DNA of 64,000 nucleotides from Desulfovulcanus ferrireducens (GCF_018704065.1 NZ_JAGUQP010000010.1:1-64000); one strand, 5' to 3'. Shown: positions 1-7,416, counted from the first letter of the stretch. Made by a program: numbers and translations. Notes: generated from the sequence alone by a model not told the origin.

Positions 1-85
1 ACATGAACAAAATGAACAACGAAACAAATCGCCTAACTTATTGCCTTTATTGAAATATTTTTAACCGGACACTAGTGAGATAATT
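1..85 (-). mobile_element. possible end of an insertion sequence (partial)
   Basis: No gene is visible here. Read on the minus strand, positions 78-62 give TCACTAGTGTCCGGTTA, which matches 15 of 17 bases of a sequence at 13285-13301 on the plus strand, at the opposite border of the CRISPR-Cas locus. Both face outward from the locus in the same sense. The TGTCCG-GTTA pattern resembles the terminus of a transposable element, but no transposase is in view, so this is inference. The rest of the presumed element lies outside the window. Confidence 0.35.
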
Positions 86-106
86 TAAAAATGGGTGGCA
101 TTCCTT

Positions 107-1000
107 GTCTCAATCCTTTTTTCTCAAAGGTACATCTCTATTCTGTAAAAGATGTGAAGTTTATTTTAACGAAGACGATTATTGGGTCTCAATCCTTTTT
201 TCTCAAAGGTACATCTCTATTAAGATTTAACTTGGTGTAAAAATCAAATATTTGAAATGAAAGGTCTCAATCCTTTTTTCTCAAAGGTACATCTCTATTT
301 ATAATGTCTTATTGGTGGTCTTATAAACCTGGAGACATTGGTCTCAATCCTTTTTTCTCAAAGGTACATCTCTATTGGGAATTTCCTGAAATGTATGAAC
401 ATCTTGAAAGAGTTGAAAATAGTCTCAATCCTTTTTTCTCAAAGGTACATCTCTATTTCCATAGCGAGCCAATAGGATTCTATTCCCTAATAGAGGCATA
501 GTCTCAATCCTTTTTTCTCAAAGGTACATCTCTATTCTCAAATTAAAAGTAAAGGTTTATTAAACATTGTCTTAATCAAGTCTCAATCCTTTTTTCTCAA
601 AGGTACATCTCTATTCACTAAAAAACCTTCTTTGTATAAAGCAGGAGCGGAAAAGGTCTCAATCCTTTTTTCTCAAAGGTACATCTCTATTACCTGAATT
701 TAACCTCGGCCATGTTCAGGTATTTCCAAAGTGTCTCAATCCTTTTTTCTCAAAGGTACATCTCTATTCCCAAATATCACATTTTAAAATCTATCCAAGA
801 AAAAGATTTGTCTCAATCCTTTTTTCTCAAAGGTACATCTCTATTGATGAGAATGGCTTTATAAGAACTAAGGTTGATAAAACCAAAGTCTCAATCCTTT
901 TTTCTCAAAGGTACATCTCTATTCTGGACTAATTTCATTATTATTTAAACGATTTTGAACTAAAGTCTCAATCCTTTTTTCTCAAAGGTACATCTCTATT
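107..1000 (-). CRISPR. CRISPR array 1, 12 repeats and 11 spacers, type III-A
   Basis: Twelve copies of a 36-base repeat start at 107, 186, 264, 341, 422, 501, 580, 656, 733, 810, 888 and 965. Spacers are 40 to 45 bases long. The plus-strand repeat begins GTCTCAATCC and ends TCTCTATT; on the minus strand it ends ATTGAGAC, a good match to the 8-base 5' handle that Cas6 leaves on type III crRNAs. A leader-like sequence lies at the right end, so transcription should run leftward, in line with the cas genes. All twelve repeats appear identical by eye. The spacers are AT-rich and most can be translated on the plus strand, the strand a leftward crRNA would bind. Confidence 0.97.
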
Positions 1001-1210
1001 CCTGCCTTCCTAATCTCCAATCATTCCACTCCTTTATCCCCCACCTTGCGCGAACCTTTTTCCCAAAATCATCTTTACCCTCCAACCACACTTTACCTTA
1101 CTCCTTTTTTCTCAATCATCCCAACTAATTAGACCTTTGCGCCAACCAGACCCAATTTTGCCCATTTCCCCCTTTTTGCCAGGTCAGCGCACATTTTCCC
1201 CCCCCACTTA
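1001..1210 (-). promoter_or_regulatory. CRISPR leader of array 1
   Basis: About 210 bases directly to the right of array 1 are closely matched, roughly nine bases in ten, by the sequence to the right of array 2 (4641-4850). A non-coding sequence conserved at the same end of two arrays is the expected signature of a leader, which carries the array promoter and the integration-anchoring site. Inside it, 1102-1115 repeats 14 bases of the CRISPR repeat itself (TCCTTTTTTCTCAA), and leader 2 keeps the same internal match. Array orientation is inferred mainly from this leader, the ATTGAGAC handle and the degenerate repeat at the far end of array 2. Confidence 0.85.
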
Positions 1211-1249
1211 TAGTAGTTACAATCCTATAATCCATAGCTACTCCTACGG

Positions 1250-1538
1250 TTAAATTTCCAGCTTAATTGCATCAGTAGCAAATTTATGCAAAATTGATGC
1301 AATCAATGTTTGGTATGGAATAGCAGATTCAACACTTTTCCTTTTTTATCTTAAACAAATCCTGTCTGGACAATCTAATGCTTATCTGCGCCTTTTTATT
1401 CACATAGTCTTTCGCTACTTCCTGAAACATCATTTTTTCTTTTGCAACATTGTCCCACTGTTTATACTTGCCACTTTCTAAATCGTCCAGAATTTCCATT
1501 TCTTCTCTATCCAGTTCTTGTTCTAGAATTTCCTTCAT
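1250..1538 (-). pseudogene. frameshifted CopG/BrnA-like antitoxin
   Basis: The first frame reads from an ATG at 1538 to a premature stop at 1329. It contains a short acidic helical N-terminus and then the ribbon-type motif ISIRLSRQDLFKIK. The family continuation, IPYQTLIASILHKF, is found at once in another frame and ends at a TAA at 1250-1252. Removing one A from the A-run near 1345 restores a protein of about 96 residues. The order toxin then antitoxin on the minus strand, with the toxin stop 8 bases upstream, fits a type II toxin-antitoxin operon. Either the gene is dead or the A-run carries a sequencing error. The nearby toxin carries a separate frameshift, which favours decay. Confidence 0.8.
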
Positions 1539-1545
1539 TTTTTTC

Positions 1546-1775
1546 TCATAAATATTTTCTAGTCATTTTTCTACTGGGAATGATTGCTTTTAAAAAAAGT
1601 TCATTTTATTTTTATTGCTCACGAATGGCACTTTGCAGTAGTATTCGTTGATTTCAACTATCATACTCTTCTGATGAGGATATTTGGCTTGATTGTAATG
1701 TCCTAGTATATCAAGAATATCTTCCTGAGACATCGCCCAAATAACATCTTCAAAACATATCCCTCTAAATTGATT
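1546..1775 (-). pseudogene. truncated, frameshifted BrnT-like toxin
   Basis: Reading from 1775 leftward gives a recognisable BrnT-type RNase toxin body: FEDVIWAM, an LDI-H-N-KYP block, then VEINEYYCKVPFV. After a run of seven T the frame is lost; adding one T recovers LKAIIPSRKMTRKYL and a TGA at 1546-1548, the usual end of this family. The normal N-terminus (a W-D-x-x-K-type segment) is missing: the frame runs straight into a solitary CRISPR repeat at 1779-1814, where it meets a stop. So the gene has lost its 5' end and carries an internal frameshift. It sits just upstream of the matching antitoxin remnant. Confidence 0.8.
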
Positions 1776-1778
1776 ATA

Positions 1779-1814
1779 GTCTCAATCCTTTTTTCTCAAA
1801 GGTACATTTCTATT
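1779..1814 (-). repeat. solitary CRISPR repeat
   Basis: A full 36-base copy of the array repeat, differing at one base (C to T at 1808), stands alone with no second repeat or spacer beside it. It is about 780 bases from array 1. It lies exactly where the toxin remnant loses its 5' end, and the minus-strand ORF at 1796-2050 takes its last codons and its TGA from it. The simplest reading is a relic of an earlier array or of recombination between arrays. Confidence 0.93.
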
Positions 1815-2050
1815 CTGTCTTTTAACTTTTCAAAAATTTCCATATCTTCTATCAATCTTTTGCAGACAATCTTCCTGCCATCTCCACAAATATCCACCAC
1901 CTTCCATCTCATAACAATTTTATCTTTAAATTTCCACATATTACATTTTGCGCATACCAAAGGCATTTCCCCAATATTTTCAAACCGTCCTGAGGCCCAC
2001 GCAAATAGAGCCAAGCAGCCACAAAATCTAAATATCTTTTTGCCCTCCAT
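1796..2050 (-). CDS. small cysteine-containing hypothetical protein, 84 aa
   Basis: I do not recognise this protein. Its ATG at 2050 overlaps the end of the upstream CARF gene by 23 bases, with a purine-rich GGGGAAG before it, so it could be translationally coupled. The sequence has CxxC at residues 33-36 (CAKC) and two more cysteines (CGDG and VCKRL) that might form a small metal site. It has a hydrophobic N-terminal stretch but no clear signal peptide. The last residues and stop are encoded by a stray CRISPR repeat, so the native C-terminus may have been cut off. It may be an accessory of the CARF protein, a truncated remnant, or not a gene. Confidence 0.4.
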   Translation of the reverse strand: MEGKKIFRFCGCLALFAWASGRFENIGEMPLVCAKCNMWKFKDKIVMRWKVVDICGDGRKIVCKRLIEDMEIFEKLKDRIEMYL

Positions 2051-3164
2051 ACTTCTTCCCCAAATAAACAGCCGCCCAATTCAATGCATTTTTAGACTCA
2101 TCAGAAATACGAATCCTGAACCTGGCGCCAAAATCCTTGTGTTTATAGGTTCCGATTAATTTGTATCCATCTTTGTCCGACTTTACTCTGAAATGCTTGC
2201 CCTTAATGTCTCTTTGTCCGTAATATGGTTCAGTATGGATAGTCTTTATCCATTTATTTTCTTCCCAAATCTTGTTGACAAACTTCTTAAGACCGCCTGG
2301 ATAATGGTGGTCATTGCCAAAAGTGGGCTCTTTGCGTTCTACTGCCTTTTCAAGTGTTTGCGGCGCGCTCTGATGTCTTCTGTCATAGCTAAGCAGATAA
2401 ACCTGCCCAATCGGACTCAATTCATAAAGCCTTTCGCCATCAACCTCCACCTCGGTCAAAAATATTTTGAGCCTTTCATCTATCACCCCCAGCTCGCTCT
2501 CCGCAAAACAACTCCCTTGTTCAAGACTCATCAATATATCTGCGTTTTCACCCACTAGGTCATAGTCCAACGAAATTGGCAAGGGAGGAAAATCAATGAT
2601 CTCGTTGAAACGTTCATGCTTGTAGTAAACGGGTATGTTCAGTGCCTGTCCGATAACCACGGCAATGGCAATCTGCGCTTTATAGCCCCCTGTTGCATCC
2701 AGGGCGACAAACCTCTCGCCCCCAAATCTCTGGATATAGTCGCCTATGGTTTTGACCAGGTTCCTGAGTCCTTTAGTCCTGAAGTCCCTTGGCGCCTCAT
2801 CCTGCAAATTTTCGATCACGGCATAATCCAGGGTCTTAAATTTCAAATCCTTTCTCAGGGCAAAATATTTCTTCAGGAACTGCCCCATGTTCCTGCCCTG
2901 TTCAGTATCAGAAACAAGAAAAATAAGGTTATCCAAGTCTATCCCTTTTTTATACCTTAAGTGTTCAATGGTATTGATCTCTGCCCCGCAACAACCATGC
3001 GCAGGATCAATGTTTGCCATTAACCTGGCCACTCTTTTCCAATCCTTTTGCTCCGAGGAGAGCCGAATTTCTTCCCACTCAGCCGGCATGTCCGAGCCTG
3101 GTTCCAGCCGTTTCAAATTGCCCAGAAAACTGGTTCCTACAGTACAAAGAAGCGTATTTCTCAT
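2028..3164 (-). CDS. CARF-domain protein with wHTH and unrecognised C-terminal domain, 378 aa
   Basis: This belongs to the CARF proteins of the APE2256/TIGR02619 type, which bind cyclic oligoadenylate made by Cas10. The N-terminus has the strand and loop LLCTVGTS, and residues 156-163 carry the second ligand-binding motif (DATGGYKA). Residues about 230-262 look like a winged helix (ELSPIGQVYLL), as in its neighbour at 4872. The last 100 or so residues (280-378) are rich in His, Lys and aromatic residues and end in predicted strands (IGTYKHKDF, FRIRIS). I cannot assign this domain with confidence; a divergent RelE-like RNase is one possibility. The start has GGAGCGAG just upstream. It lies 14 bases after the end of a decayed csm5 and overlaps a small downstream ORF. 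Confidence 0.82.
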   Translation of the reverse strand: MRNTLLCTVGTSFLGNLKRLEPGSDMPAEWEEIRLSSEQKDWKRVARLMANIDPAHGCCGAEINTIEHLRYKKGIDLDNLIFLVSDTEQGRNMGQFLKKYFALRKDLKFKTLDYAVIENLQDEAPRDFRTKGLRNLVKTIGDYIQRFGGERFVALDATGGYKAQIAIAVVIGQALNIPVYYKHERFNEIIDFPPLPISLDYDLVGENADILMSLEQGSCFAESELGVIDERLKIFLTEVEVDGERLYELSPIGQVYLLSYDRRHQSAPQTLEKAVERKEPTFGNDHHYPGGLKKFVNKIWEENKWIKTIHTEPYYGQRDIKGKHFRVKSDKDGYKLIGTYKHKDFGARFRIRISDESKNALNWAAVYLGKKYGGQKDI

Positions 3165-3178
3165 GGCTCGCTCCGTTT

Positions 3179-3888
3179 TTATATAATTTCCAGCAATTTT
3201 TTATACCAATCTTTCTTTTTGCACCTTTTTTCAGACCCGTATCCTTAATAAACTCCACAATTATTGCGCTTGCCTGTTTTTGAAACTCAGTGTCATCATC
3301 GTCTAAAACCTCGCGGCCAATATTAGGCGGCGAGCCGGCACGCTGATTAGCAGGCATGGCACCCAAACGCAGCGTCAGGGCAGCAATTTTTTGCGCACTT
3401 ACCTCCAAAGGATCAAGTTTATCCTGCTTTAGAATTTCAGGCGCCGATCCTTGCTGGCCCTGCGCATTCTCTGTTTGAGATTTATATGGCTTATAAGCGG
3501 ACAAAATATTTTTCGGACAAAATCCCTCTTGCAAACGCAGCATAACCCAACCAAAAGGATACCTGCTTCCGGCAAGAGTCCTAGTTTGTGCCTTAAACTA
3601 TTCTGCCCTTATTTGTTTTGTCTGTTGGTCTGCTCACCTCATCCCAGGTCATACTCTCAACATGAGGGTATTTCCCAAGCCGCAATAAAGCACAGGTTTT
3701 GCTGTTTTTTATTTGCTCTATCCGCTCCATTACCGGCCTTAAACTGGCTATCTATAAAATTTTTCCATCTCTTCCTGAAATCTAGCGCAATAAAACAGGT
3801 TTAAAGCCAGCACAAGCTCACCTAAACCAAAAAAAAATATTTTACGTTCGCATTTTTTAAGGTTTTTGTCCGCAAAATTGCCAATAAT
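3179..3888 (-). pseudogene. csm5: decayed 3' part of a second csm5
   Basis: Read leftward from 3888, fragments in shifting frames match the intact Csm5 at 5992: a segment with FADKN, CERKI and ALNLFYCARFQEE, then a stop; VESMTW; YPFGWV; and a long C-terminal piece with PANQRAG and DTEFQ. The final frame shift near 3210 recovers KKKDWYKKLLEII and a TAA at 3179-3181. Over the C-terminal block about two thirds of residues match the intact copy, so this is not a recent duplicate. The 5' half of the gene is missing; homology stops at about 3888, 24 bases before the terminal repeat of array 2. The CARF gene follows directly, mirroring the csm5-CARF order of the intact locus. Confidence 0.9.
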
Positions 3889-3912
3889 GTAAGTGAACTA
3901 TATTGGAATAAA

Positions 3913-4640
3913 GTCTCAATCCTTTTTTCCTAAAGGTACATCTCTATATGCAGACTAGGGTACAGATGTATGATGCTGCATTAAGGTAGTCTCAATCCTT
4001 TTTTCTCAAAGGTACATCTCTATGAAAGAAAAAGGTTAAATAGATAAATGGAGGGTTTATCATGTCGGGTCTCAATCCTTTTTTCTCAAAGGTACATCTC
4101 TATTTTATTTAAAGATTTAGCGGAATTGTACTATAGAGGGTTCGCGTCTCAATCCTTTTTTCTCAAAGGTACATCTCTATATGCAGACTAGGGTACAGAT
4201 GTATGATGCTGCATTAAGGTAGTCTCAATCCTTTTTTCTCAAAGGTACATCTCTATAAGCTATGATTAAAGCTTATTGTAAAAAATACGAAATTGACGAA
4301 AATGTCTCAATCCTTTTTTCTCAAAGGTACATCTCTATTATATGTGTAAAGATATAGAAATGGCAAAACTTGCCGATTGGTCTCAATCCTTTTTTCTCAA
4401 AGGTACATCTCTATGAAATAACAAGTTGAATATATATGAGGGGTTAATGCCCGTCTCAATCCTTTTTTCTCAAAGGTACATCTCTATTTCAAAAAATACC
4501 TAATGCTGTATGTTGTGTTGGAATTGCTTTGTCTCAATCCTTTTTTCTCAAAGGTACATCTCTATAGCGAACCGATAGGATATAGAGTTATAATTTAACT
4601 TCCCTGTCTCAATCCTTTTTTCTCAAAGGTACATCTCTAT
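3913..4640 (-). CRISPR. CRISPR array 2, 10 repeats and 9 spacers, type III-A
   Basis: Repeats start at 3913, 3989, 4069, 4146, 4222, 4304, 4380, 4453, 4531 and 4606. They are the same as in array 1, but the conserved unit is 35 bases because the final base varies. The repeat at 3913 has two changes (TCC-T for TCT-C), as expected at the leader-distal end. Spacers are 38 to 47 bases. The spacer at 3948-3988 is repeated exactly at 4181-4221, so only eight spacers are unique. The leader lies at the right, 21 bases from the stop of the CARF-RelE gene, so array and cas genes point the same way and could share transcription. Confidence 0.97.
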
Positions 4641-4850
4641 ACTGCCTTCCTAATCTCCAATCATTCCACCCCATTATCCCCCACCTTGCGCGAACCTTTT
4701 TCCCAAAAATCATCTTTACCCTCCAACCACACTTTGCCTTACTCCTTTTTTCTCAATCATCCCAACTAATTACAGCTTTGCGCCGACCAGAGCCAATTTC
4801 GCCCACTTTCCCCTTTTTGCCAAGTCAGCGCACATTTCCACCCACTTATC
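4641..4850 (-). promoter_or_regulatory. CRISPR leader of array 2
   Basis: This sequence parallels leader 1 over about 210 bases with scattered substitutions and one indel in an A-run. It fills almost all of the gap between the CARF-RelE stop (4872) and array 2. The 14-base internal match to the repeat is kept at 4743-4756. No clear -35/-10 pair was found by eye. Confidence 0.85.
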
Positions 4851-4871
4851 CATATCACCGCACAACCCAGC

Positions 4872-5966
4872 TTACAGATGCTCATCTAACCTATCCACCA
4901 CAAACACATTCCCTTCAAAATACCCATAAACCCTATCTCCCTCACCAGTCCACGCGTAAAACTCGTGCGTACACGGCTCCATTGCCTTTCCCTCAATGGG
5001 GTGAAAGCGCAAACTCCTGGGATTAAATCCTTCATCTCTCAAACATCTAATAAGCTGGTCAATGCGATCGTTCATTTCTTTTTTTCTAGCCTCAGGTAAT
5101 CCATTAATCTGTTTTACAAATTTTTCAGAAAACCGCACATATTCCACTGGCTCCGGCCAGAGCCGCTCTCGATACAAGACTTCTTTGGCCCTGTTCCAGA
5201 CCACCTTGCCCCAAGGTGAAAAATCCACTTCTTCTTCCAGCCTGAAGACAAATATCTCAGGTAATCTTTCTGCTTCTTCAGGCTTTAGAAGCCTTGCCTC
5301 AAGCCGTCTGAACAAAGAAATGTTTTTTTTAATCCCCCCTTCCATATCAATTTGAATGGGCAGTCTGGGAATACGCAGCAGGGTTGAACCAGACTCAAAC
5401 ACATAAATAATCTCATCTGCATAAAACATGGCAATGACCTGCAAAAAACCCTGCACGCTTTTAAATCCTCCTGTCAGGTTAAACACAATGTGATATTGGT
5501 TTTGCCTGTAACCTGGCAAAGTAGAATCAAACAACTCTGCCAGTTCTGTTAAAGCCAATTGAAAGGACAGCATATTTTCTGTTTGTAAATCTGTTTGCCG
5601 ATGCACCTCAACGCTCATTTTGTCATTTTGCTTGATGAGCCAATCACGAATCATGGTGCCTGTTTGTTCACCAAGCCAAGTATCAGTACAAAGCAGAAAA
5701 TGATAATCACCTGCCATGAAGCGACCATTGTAAAATTTCACCAATGCGTTTAGTTCGGCAGAACGCCTGGTTACACCTGCGGGGCCGAGGGCAAACAATT
5801 CTTCCTTTACCTTTTGTACCCTTTTTTCCAGCAATGACCGATGTTCAGGTTCTATATCGCCTGGATTTTTATAATTGGCATAACGGGTCAATAAGGCGCG
5901 TGTTTCACCATCAGCCCCGCCGGTTAAAAGACTTGTTCCGCATGGAGACACAATGTAATTGGGCAT
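4872..5966 (-). CDS. CARF-RelE fusion, candidate cOA-activated mRNA interferase (Cami1-like), 364 aa
   Basis: The N-terminal CARF domain (about 1-205) has the loop SPCGTSLL and the ligand motif NLTGGFKS at 163-170, so it should bind cyclic oligoadenylate. A short winged-helix-like segment follows (FSPWGKVV, 249-256). Residues about 275-364 look like a RelE/ParE toxin: a strand YVRFSEKF, two helices, then LRFHPIEGK, HEFYAW, RVYGYF and a terminal strand ending VVDRLDEHL. A CARF-RelE protein, Cami1, is known as a ribosome-dependent mRNA interferase switched on by cyclic tetra-adenylate; similarity to it is inferred from architecture. The gene follows csm5 by 25 bases with a strong GGAGGAAG site. 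There is no separate antitoxin gene, which suits allosteric control by the CARF domain. Confidence 0.85.
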   Translation of the reverse strand: MPNYIVSPCGTSLLTGGADGETRALLTRYANYKNPGDIEPEHRSLLEKRVQKVKEELFALGPAGVTRRSAELNALVKFYNGRFMAGDYHFLLCTDTWLGEQTGTMIRDWLIKQNDKMSVEVHRQTDLQTENMLSFQLALTELAELFDSTLPGYRQNQYHIVFNLTGGFKSVQGFLQVIAMFYADEIIYVFESGSTLLRIPRLPIQIDMEGGIKKNISLFRRLEARLLKPEEAERLPEIFVFRLEEEVDFSPWGKVVWNRAKEVLYRERLWPEPVEYVRFSEKFVKQINGLPEARKKEMNDRIDQLIRCLRDEGFNPRSLRFHPIEGKAMEPCTHEFYAWTGEGDRVYGYFEGNVFVVDRLDEHL

Positions 5967-5991
5967 AATTCTTCCTCCACAGCCATAATTT

Positions 5992-7416
5992 TTATCCGTT
6001 CACCAGTTCATGATACCATTTCTTTTTCTTTACGCTTTTCTTCAAACCTGTCTTTTGCACAAATTCCACAATAACCTGCCTGGCCTGATTTTGAAACTCT
6101 GTATCCTCATCAGCCATGACCTCATGTACAATATTAGGCAGAGAACCTGCCCGCTGATTGGCTGGCAGGGCTTCAAGACGCTGTTGCAAGCTCTTCAATT
6201 TCTCCCTGCTCTGATTAACTTCCGGCTCCTGTAGGTCCTGATCCGGTTCGTCAGCTTTACTGTGCTCTTTTACGCTTGCTGTTACAGGCATGGCAAAAGA
6301 CGGGATATGCTCGTCGGGACTGTAACCCTCGTCAAAGGTAAGTAATACCCAACCAAAAGGATAGCTGGCTTCGGCCAGGGTCCTGGTAGTGCCATAAACA
6401 TATCTATTTCCAATTTTTTTGCCTTTTGGTTTGCGCACCTTATCCCAGGTCATGCTTTCCACATGGCAAAAATGACCAATCCGCATCAATGCCTGATTGT
6501 TTTTTATCTGCTTTATGCGCTCCATCACAGGCTTTAAGCCAGCACCTACCTGACGCAAATGAGGAAGATTATAAAACTTTGTTATTTCTTCCTCAAACCT
6601 GGCCCGATAAAATTGATTCAGGGCAAGCAACAATTCATTCAAGCCAAAACTAGGTATTTTGCGCTTGCACTTTGCATCTTTTTGATCCGCAAAATCACCA
6701 ATGGACAACCTGGCCTTCAGGCGCAAATCATGTCCTGCGCAAAGACATTTTAGAGCCTCAACATAACCTTTCGGCACAGACCGTTTATTCGGATTTTTAC
6801 CCACTTCCACAGGACGCACAATTTCAGCTCCATCCTCAGGCACAACAGCATCAGATATTTTAAGGTGTTTAAAAACGTCAAAACGAACATCGCCAAAGAT
6901 AATCTTATTATACGAGTCAAAACACTCCTTTTGTTTACGCTCGTTGAAAGAACATTTTCGCTCTGCCTCGGCAGTTACAGTATGAGCCAAAAAACTTCCT
7001 ATGGCCGTGCGTATGGCTCCCTTAATACTGCTGCCCGGAACATAGGCATAATCTCCCACAGGATTGCGCGGCAAAAGATTAATGCGCAATTCATTTTCAT
7101 TACGCTTGCCCTGCATGGCCTGACTGTAAAAATCCACCAATTCCTGTGCTGCCACAGGTATTTTTGCTGTTGCATAACTGCTTATATCTCTGGCTCTGCT
7201 TAAAATACGCCTTAATTCCAGATAATTGTAATTTTTTAACGCCCTTGCCACATCTGGCTCCTGCGCATGGTCAGCAAACCACCGGCCACTATCCACAAGA
7301 AAAATATACGCATCTTTGTCCTGTTTTTGCAGCACATAATTTAACGCATCCAGGTCTTCACCAGTTCCAACATGCACAGGCGTTAATACTTCCAGAGTCA
7401 GGGTATAATATGTCAT
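5992..7416 (-). CDS. csm5: Csm5, type III-A RAMP capping subunit, 474 aa
   Basis: Csm5 caps the crRNA 3' end of the Csm effector and is linked to crRNA maturation. The RAMP signature is plain: EVLTPVHVGTGE near the start and YVPGSSIKGAIRTAIG in the first third. I take the ATG at 7416, which overlaps the csm4 TGA (ATGA) and has GGAGGTGG upstream; an upstream ATG at 7449 lies inside csm4 and lacks support. The protein is longer than usual for the family, with a C-terminal tail of about 90 residues (from ASVKEH, including PANQRAG) that ends in a lysine cluster. The same tail is kept in the decayed copy at 3179-3888. Confidence 0.93.
   Translation of the reverse strand: MTYYTLTLEVLTPVHVGTGEDLDALNYVLQKQDKDAYIFLVDSGRWFADHAQEPDVARALKNYNYLELRRILSRARDISSYATAKIPVAAQELVDFYSQAMQGKRNENELRINLLPRNPVGDYAYVPGSSIKGAIRTAIGSFLAHTVTAEAERKCSFNERKQKECFDSYNKIIFGDVRFDVFKHLKISDAVVPEDGAEIVRPVEVGKNPNKRSVPKGYVEALKCLCAGHDLRLKARLSIGDFADQKDAKCKRKIPSFGLNELLLALNQFYRARFEEEITKFYNLPHLRQVGAGLKPVMERIKQIKNNQALMRIGHFCHVESMTWDKVRKPKGKKIGNRYVYGTTRTLAEASYPFGWVLLTFDEGYSPDEHIPSFAMPVTASVKEHSKADEPDQDLQEPEVNQSREKLKSLQQRLEALPANQRAGSLPNIVHEVMADEDTEFQNQARQVIVEFVQKTGLKKSVKKKKWYHELVNG

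Noticed and set aside
304-501. A 65-codon plus-strand frame crossing array 1
   Set aside because: It consists of CRISPR repeats and spacers; it is useful only in showing that spacers read as coding sense.
1442-1651. A plus-strand frame in the toxin-antitoxin region
   Set aside because: Antisense shadow of the recognisable minus-strand remnants.
3079-3543. A 154-codon minus-strand frame as a separate hypothetical gene
   Set aside because: Its content is the C-terminal part of Csm5 followed by a frameshifted run into the CARF gene; it is part of the csm5 pseudogene.
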